From Myxococcus sp. RHSTA-1-4 (GTDB lineage Bacteria > Myxococcota > Myxococcia > Myxococcales > Myxococcaceae), in assembly GCF_020037125.1 (NCBI RefSeq), contig NZ_JAIQDG010000033.1, positions 1 to 64,000 of the forward strand: DNA of 64,000 nt, read 5' to 3'. This document shows, one piece after another, positions 24,525 through 32,647 of this stretch; the stretch's first letter is position 1, and every line of letters starts with the position of its first letter. Made by a program: the position numbers and the translations under genes. Below the pieces are notes generated by a model, which saw nothing but the letters and a program-made list of their open reading frames with translations, was not told the origin of the DNA and searched no databases.

Positions 24525-26129
24525 CTACAGCTCCGGGAAGATGAGCAGGCCTCGGGACGTATCGACGACGTAGAGGTAACCGTCACCGGGCAGGCGGATG
24601 CCGATGGCGCCGTCGTAGAAGCTGCTCCCCCGCTGCCGGTCCGTCTCCCGCCAGGTGTTGTAGTACGCCACCTCCTTCGGGTGCGCGGGGCTGGACACGT
24701 CCAGGACACGAACACCGTGCTGGTAGTGGGAGAGGTAGAGCCGGTCCCCTTTCAGCTCCATGTTGTGGATGGAGACGCCCGGCGTGAGGCGGTACTCCCC
24801 GATGAGCTCCACCCGCGCGGGGTCGGTGATGTCGAGCACGCGCAGGTGGGCGCCCCAGTCCTCTCCGCCCTCGAAGGCGATGACGCGGCCGTCGAAGACG
24901 CCCACCCGGTTGGTGTGGCTGGTGGCGCGCGGATACTTGTACTCGCCCAGCTTCACGATGTTGAGCGGGTCGCTCACGTCGAGGATGAGGAAGCCGGCGC
25001 GCCAGTGGTTGACGTAGAGCCGGTCGCCCTGGGCGGTGGCGTCATGGGGGAAGCTGGCGACGGCGGGGTCGACGCTGGGGTCCTGGTGGCGGTTGAGCAG
25101 CACGGGCTGCTTCGCGTCCGTCACGTCGAAGAGGAGCGTCTGCGGGCCAGGCCCGGGGGACATGGCGTAGAGCCGGTTCCCATCTCCGTAGAGGGTGTGC
25201 ACGTTGATGGGGCCGGTGCCGGGCAGCGCGCGCAGGAGCACGGGGTTGGCCGGGTCGGCGATGTCGAAGACGAGGAGGCCCCTGGAGGCGCTGGCGACAT
25301 AGAGGGCGTCGTCCTTGGCCCACACGCCGTTCCAGTAGCTGTCGCCCGGGAAGAAGAGGGACTTCACGAGCCGCGGCGCGGTGCGGTCGCTCAGGTCATA
25401 CACATAGAGGCCCCCGGGCCCCATGGGCCCGAGCTGGATGGCGGCGACATAGGCATGGCCGTGGCTGACGTAGACGTCGGCGGCCACGCCGCGCGGCACG
25501 TTCCCCTCGCCGACGAGCGTCAGGCCGAAGGACTCGCCCTCACTGGGAAGGCGCACGACCTTCTCCGCCTCGAAGGTACCCTGGTAGGAGGGCGTGCCGG
25601 CGACACAGCTCGCGAAGCAGCCCGTCACCCGGTGGGGGCCCCGCGCCTTGCAGCCCACATAGGAGGACCGGTACGGGCGGCCGTCGCGGAGCGTGCCGTG
25701 GTTGGAGATGAAGAACGTCCGCGAGTCGAACCGGCTCTCCTTGGTGGCGAAGCCGTCGAGGAGGGCGCGCCCGTCCGGAAGGATTCTGAAGGCGGAGATG
25801 GACTGCTCGTTGTCGTTCTGGAGAACGCCTTCGCCGAGCGTGTGAAGGGTGAAGGTGCCCTGGGCCTCCAGGGCCTCGAAGCTCTCCGCGTCACAGGCGG
25901 ACAGGTCGAAGGACTCCAGCGTGCCGCACTCGGCGGTGGAGGAACCGTCGGTGATGAGCTTGCACTCGGCCAGCGGGCTCGGGTCCCAGTCTCCGGTGTC
26001 CTCCTTCTTGAGCTCCTGCGCGGGAGAAGGCTCCGGCGAGCCCTCCTCCACCGGCTCCGGCGCACAGCCGGTCAGGGACGTCCCCACCGCGAATAACGAC
26101 GCAACCGCACCATGCCACCACGTCTTCAT
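24525..26129 (-). CDS. LVIVD-repeat beta-propeller lipoprotein
   Basis: A 534-residue lipoprotein: ATG at 26129, signal with lipobox LTGC. The mature part is built of repeats such as GLYVYDLSDRTAPRLV, GLLVFDIADPANPVLLR, GFLILDVSDPLNIVKLG, GVRVLDVSSPAHPKEV, the LVIVD pattern that folds as a surface beta-propeller. The N-terminal third has several Cys and no recognised domain. Function is unknown; such proteins are common outer-surface components in myxobacteria. Confidence 0.85.
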   Translation of the reverse strand: MKTWWHGAVASLFAVGTSLTGCAPEPVEEGSPEPSPAQELKKEDTGDWDPSPLAECKLITDGSSTAECGTLESFDLSACDAESFEALEAQGTFTLHTLGEGVLQNDNEQSISAFRILPDGRALLDGFATKESRFDSRTFFISNHGTLRDGRPYRSSYVGCKARGPHRVTGCFASCVAGTPSYQGTFEAEKVVRLPSEGESFGLTLVGEGNVPRGVAADVYVSHGHAYVAAIQLGPMGPGGLYVYDLSDRTAPRLVKSLFFPGDSYWNGVWAKDDALYVASASRGLLVFDIADPANPVLLRALPGTGPINVHTLYGDGNRLYAMSPGPGPQTLLFDVTDAKQPVLLNRHQDPSVDPAVASFPHDATAQGDRLYVNHWRAGFLILDVSDPLNIVKLGEYKYPRATSHTNRVGVFDGRVIAFEGGEDWGAHLRVLDITDPARVELIGEYRLTPGVSIHNMELKGDRLYLSHYQHGVRVLDVSSPAHPKEVAYYNTWRETDRQRGSSFYDGAIGIRLPGDGYLYVVDTSRGLLIFPEL

Positions 26130-26272
26130 GCGTGACTCCTCGCGACGACCTGCCGCACCGCGACAAACGGAGCAGCAGGGGGCCGGCCCCCAGGGGTGCG
26201 GCAACGTTCGAGCGGCCCCGGCATATCGCTGGGCCCCCTCCGCCCCCCGTGCCCTTGCACTACGCTCCTGGG

Positions 26273-27721
26273 ATGCGGGTTCACGAAGAGACACGAAGGG
26301 GTCGGCACGTGCGGGGCGCGGCACGGAGCCTCATCCTCGGGGTGGTGGGAGTCCTGCTCACGGTGTGCTCCCTCCGAGGCACGGACGCAGGGGCCGCGCC
26401 GCGGAAGGCCGGTGGAGAAGCGGCCCTCCGCGCCAGGTCTTCCGCATCCCTGGAGCGAGCCCTCCTGCGCGCGGTGAAGGAGGCGGACTTCGACGGCGTG
26501 CTCGACTTCAAGCGCAACGGCGAGCGCATCGCCCACACGCCCAACGTGGACGTGGCGGTCATCGAGCTCGACAAGGAAGGCCGTCCCGTGGCGGCGGCCA
26601 ACGTGCTGCTGTCCCGCGACTACCCGAAGGGGGTGGCCGTGCCCATCGACATGACGACGTGGGGCACGACGGCGGTGCGCTACACGCGGTGGGACCTGGA
26701 GCGATGGGACGGCGCGAAGGACTGGTCCGGCGCGACGGCCGAGGAGGACATCGTACCGGGGCGGCAGAAGGCGCGGCTGCGCTTCATGGCGCCCTACCCC
26801 GCCTCGCTGTTCAAGCTGCTCATCGCGTTCCGGGTGATGCGGCTGGTGGACCGGGGCGTGGTGACGCTGGGGCAGCCCTGGCGCTTCCTCCGGGACACGG
26901 AGGACAAGGGCGAGCGCGCGGTCTGGCAGTGGCTGGAGCCGATGGTGACGGAGTCGGACAACGGCTCCACCGAGGCGCTGGTGAAGCTGCTGCACGAGAA
27001 GGGAGAGATGGCGGGGCTGAACGCGGAGCTGGCGGAGCTGGGGCTGGGGACGCTGCAGGTGAACGGGACGTCGCCGGTGACGGGGCGGAGCTGGAACCCG
27101 GGCAGCATCCACATGACGGCGCTGGACACGGCGCGGCTGCTGCTGCTCATCGAGGGTGGGCCGGGGGTGCTGTGGCGCACGCCCTCCGGCAGGGAGGTGA
27201 CGGCGGCGGAGCTATCGGCCGCGGCGAGGGCGCACCTCCAATCGCTGCTGGCGGACCAGGCGCTGCATGAGGCGCTGTCCTCGACGCTGCTGTGTGGGGA
27301 CGCCAGGGCGGAGCGAGGAATCCCGGCGGCGGTGCCGGTGCGCTGGGTGAGCAGGGAGGACGGGACGGTGACGGCGGCGGAGACGGCGTTCGGCCGGGAC
27401 ACCCGGCCATGCAATGCGTCGGCGGAGGTGGTGTTCCTGCACAAGACGGGGCAGACGGAGAACTACGGGAGCGACGGAGGAATCGTGCGGCCGCTGCCGG
27501 GCAGCGCGTGGCGCCGGTACATCGTCGTGTTCCTCTCCAACCTGGGCTACCGCTACTACGACGCCGCGGTGGCGAGCGCGGCGGACCCGTCGAAGGGCGA
27601 GGACGGCTTCCCCTCCGTGAGCACGAAAATCAGCTACACCCAGCGCATCCCCGCGCTGGGCCGCCGCATCGACGCGCTGATGCGGGAGCGTCAGCGCGGG
27701 CAGGTGCGCGCGGACCGATAA
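26273..27721 (+). CDS. Class A beta-lactamase-like serine hydrolase
   Basis: A 482-residue exported protein. The ATG at 26273 gives a signal sequence (SLILGVVGVLLTVCS). It carries the three penicillin-recognising motifs in order: SxxK in PASLFKLL, SDN in VTESDNGSTEA, and KTG in LHKTGQTENYG. I do not find the ExxLN omega-loop motif of true class A lactamases, so it may be an esterase, peptidase or amidase rather than an antibiotic-resistance enzyme. The chain is longer than a standard lactamase (about 290), with an N-terminal extension of about 150 residues. It is divergent from the LVIVD lipoprotein gene. Confidence 0.75.
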   Translation: MRVHEETRRGRHVRGAARSLILGVVGVLLTVCSLRGTDAGAAPRKAGGEAALRARSSASLERALLRAVKEADFDGVLDFKRNGERIAHTPNVDVAVIELDKEGRPVAAANVLLSRDYPKGVAVPIDMTTWGTTAVRYTRWDLERWDGAKDWSGATAEEDIVPGRQKARLRFMAPYPASLFKLLIAFRVMRLVDRGVVTLGQPWRFLRDTEDKGERAVWQWLEPMVTESDNGSTEALVKLLHEKGEMAGLNAELAELGLGTLQVNGTSPVTGRSWNPGSIHMTALDTARLLLLIEGGPGVLWRTPSGREVTAAELSAAARAHLQSLLADQALHEALSSTLLCGDARAERGIPAAVPVRWVSREDGTVTAAETAFGRDTRPCNASAEVVFLHKTGQTENYGSDGGIVRPLPGSAWRRYIVVFLSNLGYRYYDAAVASAADPSKGEDGFPSVSTKISYTQRIPALGRRIDALMRERQRGQVRADR

Positions 27722-27817
27722 GACCCCCAACATCTTCCATGTCAGAGCCCACCCGTAAGGTACGCCTCCTACTCGACGTGCGCCTCCTCAACGGGAGCCG
27801 TCGAGGCATGGAGGAGG

Positions 27818-28819
27818 ATGGGCGTGAGACTGGAAAGTGCGAGGTCATTGAAGGAGGAGCTCTGGTTCAACCTGCATAGGACCGCGATGGGACGCTCGGA
27901 GGTGCTTGCTCAAGCCCTGAGCGCCGATGGCAGCGCGATGCCACCTCCTGGAGTGGCCCTGGGCATCGTGCCAGGAAGAAAGCGCGACGACTTCAGGCTC
28001 GCCATACGCCTCCAGATACTGAGTCACGAAGCGCGGAGCTATGCGGCCTATGTGACTGGAAAGGCCGCGGACGAAGCCGATGTGAGCTTCATCGGCAGGG
28101 TCCAGGCACCACCTGCCAGGGCCGCCTCATCTCGATATCGGAAGCGCATCCGACCACTGGCCCCCGGCTTCTCGCTTGGCCATGTCGGAGTCACGGCGGG
28201 AACCCTGGGTGGCTTCGTCGTGGACGCGAAGGGCCGGCCCGGCATCCTCTCCAACAACCATGTGCTTGCCGCCAACAATGCGGGGAAGAAGGGCGATGCC
28301 ATCTTGCAGGCGGGCCCGATGGATGGTGGTACCTACCCGGTCGACGAGGTGGCCCGGCTGGAGCGCTTCATTCGACTGAGGCGCCACGGGAACACCGCCG
28401 ACGCAGCCTTCGCCCTGCTGAGCGCTGGAGTGGAAGCACGGCCGCTCTACCGGAAGCGTCGACTCACGGACGTGATGCCCGTGGAGGAAATCCAATCGAG
28501 CCTCGCGGTGTGGAAGCTTGGGCGCACGACGGGCCACACACGCGGGACGGTCACCGCCATCGAAGTGGACCAGGTCACCGTCGACTACAGCGGCACCTTG
28601 CACACCTTTGACGGCCAGCTCGAGGTCGCGGGCGGGACTCGCCCCTTCAGCCAGGGTGGAGATTCCGGCGCCCTCGTCGTGGGTGGGGCGAATCGAGGAG
28701 TGGGGCTCCTCTTCGCCGGCTCGGAAGCGGGAGGACCTCTGGGAATCGGGGTCAGCTATGCCAACCCGCTTCAGACCGTCCTGGACCTGCTCGGCCTCGA
28801 ACTCCACGAGGCCGGGTGA
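27818..28819 (+). CDS. Trypsin-like serine peptidase
   Basis: A 333-residue protein with no clear signal peptide. The chymotrypsin-fold triad is visible: His in LSNNHVLAANN, Asp in NTADAAFALLS, Ser in SQGGDSGALVV. The N-terminal 110 residues may be a regulatory or propeptide region. The ATG is preceded by GAGGAGG. A 77-residue gene follows after 36 nt, an arrangement I recognise from other genomes, where a small acidic/basic partner is encoded behind such proteases. Confidence 0.82.
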   Translation: MGVRLESARSLKEELWFNLHRTAMGRSEVLAQALSADGSAMPPPGVALGIVPGRKRDDFRLAIRLQILSHEARSYAAYVTGKAADEADVSFIGRVQAPPARAASSRYRKRIRPLAPGFSLGHVGVTAGTLGGFVVDAKGRPGILSNNHVLAANNAGKKGDAILQAGPMDGGTYPVDEVARLERFIRLRRHGNTADAAFALLSAGVEARPLYRKRRLTDVMPVEEIQSSLAVWKLGRTTGHTRGTVTAIEVDQVTVDYSGTLHTFDGQLEVAGGTRPFSQGGDSGALVVGGANRGVGLLFAGSEAGGPLGIGVSYANPLQTVLDLLGLELHEAG

Positions 28820-28855
28820 GATGACGCGCCCGCGGCGAGTCGCTAACTTTCAGGC

Positions 28856-29089
28856 ATGGCATCGCGAGCGGAAGCCACGAACGTGAAGAGTGAGCTTGGC
28901 AGGCGCCTTGCCGGAACGAAGTGGCTGCGGGGCATCGGCCTCGCCTCCGAGGAGGGCGACTACCACGTGAAGGTCAACGTGGAGGCGCTCACCCCGGAAG
29001 TCCTGGCGGCCGTTCCCGCCCAATGTGGCTCCGTCCAGGTACGCATCGAGGCCATCGGCGATATCCACGCGAGGGGCAAGAAACACTGA
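28856..29089 (+). CDS. Small protein paired with the trypsin-like peptidase
   Basis: A 77-residue protein (WLRGIGLASEEGDYHVKVNVEA; VQVRIEAIGDIHARG). Predicted alpha-beta fold with no signal peptide. It follows the peptidase gene closely. The shape is like that of small propeptide-type inhibitors, so it may modulate the peptidase; this is inference from position only. Confidence 0.65.
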   Translation: MASRAEATNVKSELGRRLAGTKWLRGIGLASEEGDYHVKVNVEALTPEVLAAVPAQCGSVQVRIEAIGDIHARGKKH

Positions 29090-29102
29090 GCTTCGTGGTA
29101 CG

Positions 29103-29128
29103 GGCGAGCAGGCCAGTACCTGCTCGCC
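29103..29128. terminator. Bidirectional terminator
   Basis: A perfect 10-bp stem (GGCGAGCAGG / CCTGCTCGCC) with a 6-nt loop lies between convergent genes. Confidence 0.75.
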
Positions 29129-29138
29129 AGGCCCACCC

Positions 29139-30176
29139 TCACGGCACCAGCACCAGCTTCCCCACCGTCGTCCCGGACTCCAGCGCGCGGTGCGCCTCCG
29201 CCACCGCGTCCAGCGGGAAGCGCGTCACCTGTGGCGACACGAGCTTCCCTTCCTCCACCCAGCCCAGCAGCCGCGCCATGGACTCCTCGAGAATCGCGCG
29301 CTGCTCGAAGAGGTAGGACAGGTTGAAGGCCAGCACGCTGGTGTTGTCGTTGGTCAGCGTCAGCGGGTTGAAGCGCGGAGTCCTCAGCCAGTCCCACGCG
29401 AGCTTCGCGTAGTGCGGCCTCCCGCCCGTGCGAGGCAGCATGGAGTGGAACCCGTAGATGACCAGCTTCCCCGGCGAAGCCAGGTGCTTGTAGCTGTCGC
29501 GCAGCGTGGAGGGCCCGTTCGCGTCGAGCACCACGTCATACCCCCGGGGCGATGCCCGCTCCGCCGCCTTCCACAGGTCCTCCCGGCTCTTGTCGATGAC
29601 GACGTCCGCCCCCAGCGCCCGGGCTGCCTCCACCTTGTGCGCCCCACCCACGACGCCCACCATCCGGCACCCGGCGAGCCGCCCGAGCTGCAGCAACGCG
29701 CTCCCCACCCCGCCCGCCGCCGAGTGCACCAGCACGTTCGCCCCGGGCCGGGGATGCGCCAGCTCGAACAGCGCGTAGTACGCCGTGAGAAACACCGTCG
29801 GAAACCCCGCCGCCTGCTCCATCGTGAGCCGCGACGGCAGGGCGAATACCTGATGACGCGGCACGGCAACGTGCGTCGAATACCCCCCGAAGCGCGTGAC
29901 ACCGAAGACGCGCGCCCCGGGAGCCAGGTCTGTCACGCCAGGGTCCGCGGCGACCACGGTACCGGAGAACTCGAAACCAGGGGTGATGGGCCACCCCACG
30001 TACTCCTTCGCGGAGGCGTACAGCCCCATGCGGATGACGCAATCCGCATAGTTCACCCCGATGGCCTCGGTGGCGACCACCACCTCGCCGGGCCCAGGTG
30101 AAACATGATTCATGTCTTCAAGGTGGAGCCGTTCGTACCCACCCGCCTTCGTGATGACGACCCTGCGTGCACGCAT
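29139..30176 (-). CDS. Quinone oxidoreductase-like MDR protein
   Basis: A 345-residue medium-chain dehydrogenase/reductase of the zinc-free quinone oxidoreductase (VAT-1/QOR) type. It has NYADCVIRMGLY near the N-terminus, the NADPH-binding turn AAGGVGSALLQL, and a C-terminal VVGKLVLVP-like ending (TTVGKLVLVP). It would reduce quinones or enones with NADPH. A palindromic operator pair lies directly upstream, shared with the divergent lipase, suggesting control by a repressor that responds to a reactive compound. Start at 30176 was chosen because it begins the conserved MRARRVVITKAG strand. Confidence 0.88.
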   Translation of the reverse strand: MRARRVVITKAGGYERLHLEDMNHVSPGPGEVVVATEAIGVNYADCVIRMGLYASAKEYVGWPITPGFEFSGTVVAADPGVTDLAPGARVFGVTRFGGYSTHVAVPRHQVFALPSRLTMEQAAGFPTVFLTAYYALFELAHPRPGANVLVHSAAGGVGSALLQLGRLAGCRMVGVVGGAHKVEAARALGADVVIDKSREDLWKAAERASPRGYDVVLDANGPSTLRDSYKHLASPGKLVIYGFHSMLPRTGGRPHYAKLAWDWLRTPRFNPLTLTNDNTSVLAFNLSYLFEQRAILEESMARLLGWVEEGKLVSPQVTRFPLDAVAEAHRALESGTTVGKLVLVP

Positions 30177-30215
30177 GCACACGTGAGTATCACGCGACGC
30201 AATGCGACAACGAAC

Positions 30216-30270
30216 ATGAACATCCATTCAACTGACGACGCGCGGATGAACAGTCATTAAACTGTTCATC
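30216..30270. promoter_or_regulatory. Operator pair between MDR and lipase genes
   Basis: GATGAACAGT-CATTAA-ACTGTTCATC (30245-30270) is a perfect palindrome with 10-bp arms. A related direct copy (ATGAACA-N2-CATT-N-AACTG) lies at 30216-30234. The pair fits a TetR- or MarR-type repressor; no such gene is adjacent. Confidence 0.65.
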
Positions 30271-30299
30271 ACTCCCCCCAACAATCCAAGGAGAAGTCC

Positions 30300-31343
30300 A
30301 TGCGTCTGCGGCATTCGCTCTTTCTCGCGGGCACGCTGCTGCTCGGCTCCATCACCGGCTGCGGCGAGGGCCTCGACGCCGAGTCCACCCTCCCCGAGTC
30401 CCCAGAAATCGAGGCGCCCGCCACGGGCGAGGAGCTGGGCACCGCCGAGTCCGCCGCCGTCTCCACCACCGGTCTCACCGCGCACTTCCGCCAGTGGCTG
30501 AGCAGCAACGGCTACAGCAGCTACGACTTCGCGCGCGACGACCTGTCCGGCGGCAGCTACGGCGGCAAGGCCAGCAGCACCGACACGGTGGTGAACCAGC
30601 CGGTCATCTTCATCCACGGCAACTCGGACAAGGCCGTGGGCACCGGCACCACGGGCCAGTCGGGCTGGAATGCCTCCATCGAGTACTTCCAGTCGAAGGG
30701 CTACAAGACGAGCGAGCTGTACGCGACGACGTGGGGCCCCGCCAACGCGGCCCTGTCCGCGTACCAGTACCACTCGAAGACGAACGTCATGAAGGTGCGC
30801 AAGTTCATCGAGGCGGTGCTGCGCTACACCGGCGCCAGCAAGGTGGACATCGTCACCCACTCCATGGGCGTGACGCTGACGCGCAAGGCCGTCCTCGGCG
30901 GCTGGGCGAACGACTCGGCCGACGGCGGTGACTACTACGTGGGCGCGCCGCTCACGTCGTCGGTGGACACCTTCGTCGGCATCGCCGGCGCCAACCTGGG
31001 CCTGACGTCCTGCTACCAGACGGGGCCGACGACGCCCACCTGCGGCTCCACCAACGGCCTGTATCCGGGCTACCTCTACTTCGGCTTCGTGGTGAGCCGC
31101 TCGACGTACCTCAATGACCTGCTCTCCACGAGCGGCTACGAGGGCGCGTACCGCTACACCATCTACTCCACCGCGGACGAAATCATCGGCTACGGAGGCA
31201 TCGTCTACGGCAGCTACACCTCCCGCATCCCCGGCCAGACGGGCGAGAAGGTCTACACGTCCTATCCCTACGGGCACTTCAACTCGAAGGACCTGACGGC
31301 GGCCGTGCAGTACAGCATGGTGCGCAGCCACGTCGTCCCGTAG
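30300..31343 (+). CDS. Secreted class 2 lipase
   Basis: A 347-residue lipoprotein-type lipase. Signal MRLRHSLFLAGTLLLGSITGC with lipobox ITGC. The alpha/beta-hydrolase core has the oxyanion strand PVIFIHGNSDKA, the nucleophile in VTHSMGV, an acid candidate in STADEIIG and a His in YPYGHFNSK. This pattern is the lipase class 2 family (bacterial EstA/LipB-like and nematode lipases). Several Cys (SCYQTGPTTPTCG) may form disulfides. It suits a predatory, lipid-degrading lifestyle. Confidence 0.88.
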   Translation: MRLRHSLFLAGTLLLGSITGCGEGLDAESTLPESPEIEAPATGEELGTAESAAVSTTGLTAHFRQWLSSNGYSSYDFARDDLSGGSYGGKASSTDTVVNQPVIFIHGNSDKAVGTGTTGQSGWNASIEYFQSKGYKTSELYATTWGPANAALSAYQYHSKTNVMKVRKFIEAVLRYTGASKVDIVTHSMGVTLTRKAVLGGWANDSADGGDYYVGAPLTSSVDTFVGIAGANLGLTSCYQTGPTTPTCGSTNGLYPGYLYFGFVVSRSTYLNDLLSTSGYEGAYRYTIYSTADEIIGYGGIVYGSYTSRIPGQTGEKVYTSYPYGHFNSKDLTAAVQYSMVRSHVVP

Positions 31344-31421
31344 CCGCGGCACCCGCTCACGCCGCGCCGACCTGTTGGAACCCGCGACACGCGACAGGGT
31401 TCCGACACGCCGGCCGGCGGC

Positions 31422-31452
31422 GCCCCACCCTCACGACGAGCGAGGGTGGGGC
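31422..31452. terminator. Bidirectional terminator
   Basis: A perfect 11-bp stem (GCCCCACCCTC / GAGGGTGGGGC) with a 9-nt loop separates convergent genes. A second, smaller stem (GGAACCC / GGGTTCC) lies just before it, at about 31377-31403. Confidence 0.75.
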
Positions 31453-31469
31453 CTCACTTCTTCACGGAC

Positions 31470-32645
31470 TCACGGGCGAGGCGCGTCGGCGGGGGCCGGA
31501 GCCCCCTCCTCCGGGGGGACGCTCTGCGGCGTGGACGGCGTGGAGGAAGACGCGTCCTGCTCCGGAGCCTCCTCCTTCGACGCCGTGCCCTCCGGCACCG
31601 CGCGCTGTGCCTGCTGGACGACGGCGCCCAGGAACGGGAGCACCGCCTCGTTGAAGCGCGCGGGGCAGTCGAGCTGCACGGTGTGGCCGCAGCCCTCCAG
31701 CGGCACCAGCTTCGCGCCGGGGATTCGCGAGGCACCGTACTCCATGATGTCGCGCGTCTCGCCGCCGTGGAGGAAGGGGTTGGGGATGAGCCGGTCATCC
31801 GTGCCGTAGACGATGAGCGTGGGCACGGAGACGTGGTGCAGGTTGTCACGCACGAAGTCGTTGTGCGCCAGGCCCTTCACCGTGCGCACGTTGGCGTAGG
31901 CGTACGAGTCGAACTCGGGCGACTTCGCCACCCGCACGCGCTCCTCGATGAGCCACTCCAGCTCCGGCCGCCAGTGCATGAAGTTGCCCTGGCGCACGCT
32001 GCCCCAGATGTGGGACTCGGGCGCGTACTTGATGAAGTCGGTGCTCATCACCCGCTCGAACCAGGCCTTCTCCTTCCAGGAGAACTTCTCGAAGCCGGCG
32101 GGCGACACCAGCACCAGCGCGCTCAGCGCGTCCGGGTAGCGGATGGCGTACGAGAGCGACGTCTGCCCGCCCATGGAGTGCCCGGCGAGGATGGGCCTGT
32201 CCACGCGAAGCGTATCCACGACTTCGCGCACCACGTCGGCCATGGCCTCCATGGTGTACGGGAAGGAGCCCGGCTTGTCGGACTTGCCGTAGCCCGGCAG
32301 GTCCACGGCGATGACGTGGTAGCCCTGCTGGTGGAAGGCGTCGAGCTGCGAGCGCCAGAACTTCAGGTACGAGCCGAGGCCGTGGATGAAGACCACCGTC
32401 TTCGCGTCCGGGTTGGCGGCCGGCATGTCCACGTAGGCCACCTCGGGCACGGTGGCCATGCCGTACTGGGCGGCGGCGCGGGGCAGCGGCAGCCGCTTCA
32501 CGGGCCACGGCTGCTTCGTGCCCTCGGACGTGTAGTCCAGGTCCTGGAAGGAGAGGGCGGACTGGCCGGCGTACGAGCGCACGCAGCCGGCGGAGGACAG
32601 CCCCGCCGCGAGGAGCAGGGCGGTGAAGGCGCGGGAGGTGCTCAT
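31470..32645 (-). CDS. Alpha/beta-hydrolase lipoprotein
   Basis: A 391-residue lipoprotein: ATG at 32645, lipobox SSAGC. It has VVFIHGLGSYLKFW (oxyanion), the Ser elbow AGHSMGGQTS, an acid in YGTDDRLIP and His in EGCGHTVQLD, as in epoxide hydrolase/haloperoxidase-like enzymes. The C-terminal 45 residues are a Pro/Glu-rich tail. The gene starts 2 nt after the stop of the outer-membrane barrel gene, so the two are an operon, perhaps uptake plus hydrolysis of a hydrophobic ester. Confidence 0.85.
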   Translation of the reverse strand: MSTSRAFTALLLAAGLSSAGCVRSYAGQSALSFQDLDYTSEGTKQPWPVKRLPLPRAAAQYGMATVPEVAYVDMPAANPDAKTVVFIHGLGSYLKFWRSQLDAFHQQGYHVIAVDLPGYGKSDKPGSFPYTMEAMADVVREVVDTLRVDRPILAGHSMGGQTSLSYAIRYPDALSALVLVSPAGFEKFSWKEKAWFERVMSTDFIKYAPESHIWGSVRQGNFMHWRPELEWLIEERVRVAKSPEFDSYAYANVRTVKGLAHNDFVRDNLHHVSVPTLIVYGTDDRLIPNPFLHGGETRDIMEYGASRIPGAKLVPLEGCGHTVQLDCPARFNEAVLPFLGAVVQQAQRAVPEGTASKEEAPEQDASSSTPSTPQSVPPEEGAPAPADAPRP

Positions 32646-32647
32646 GG

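Noticed and set aside
26273..27721. A true class A beta-lactamase (antibiotic resistance)
   Set aside because: SxxK, SDN and KTG are present but I cannot find the omega-loop Glu motif, and the chain is much longer than lactamases.
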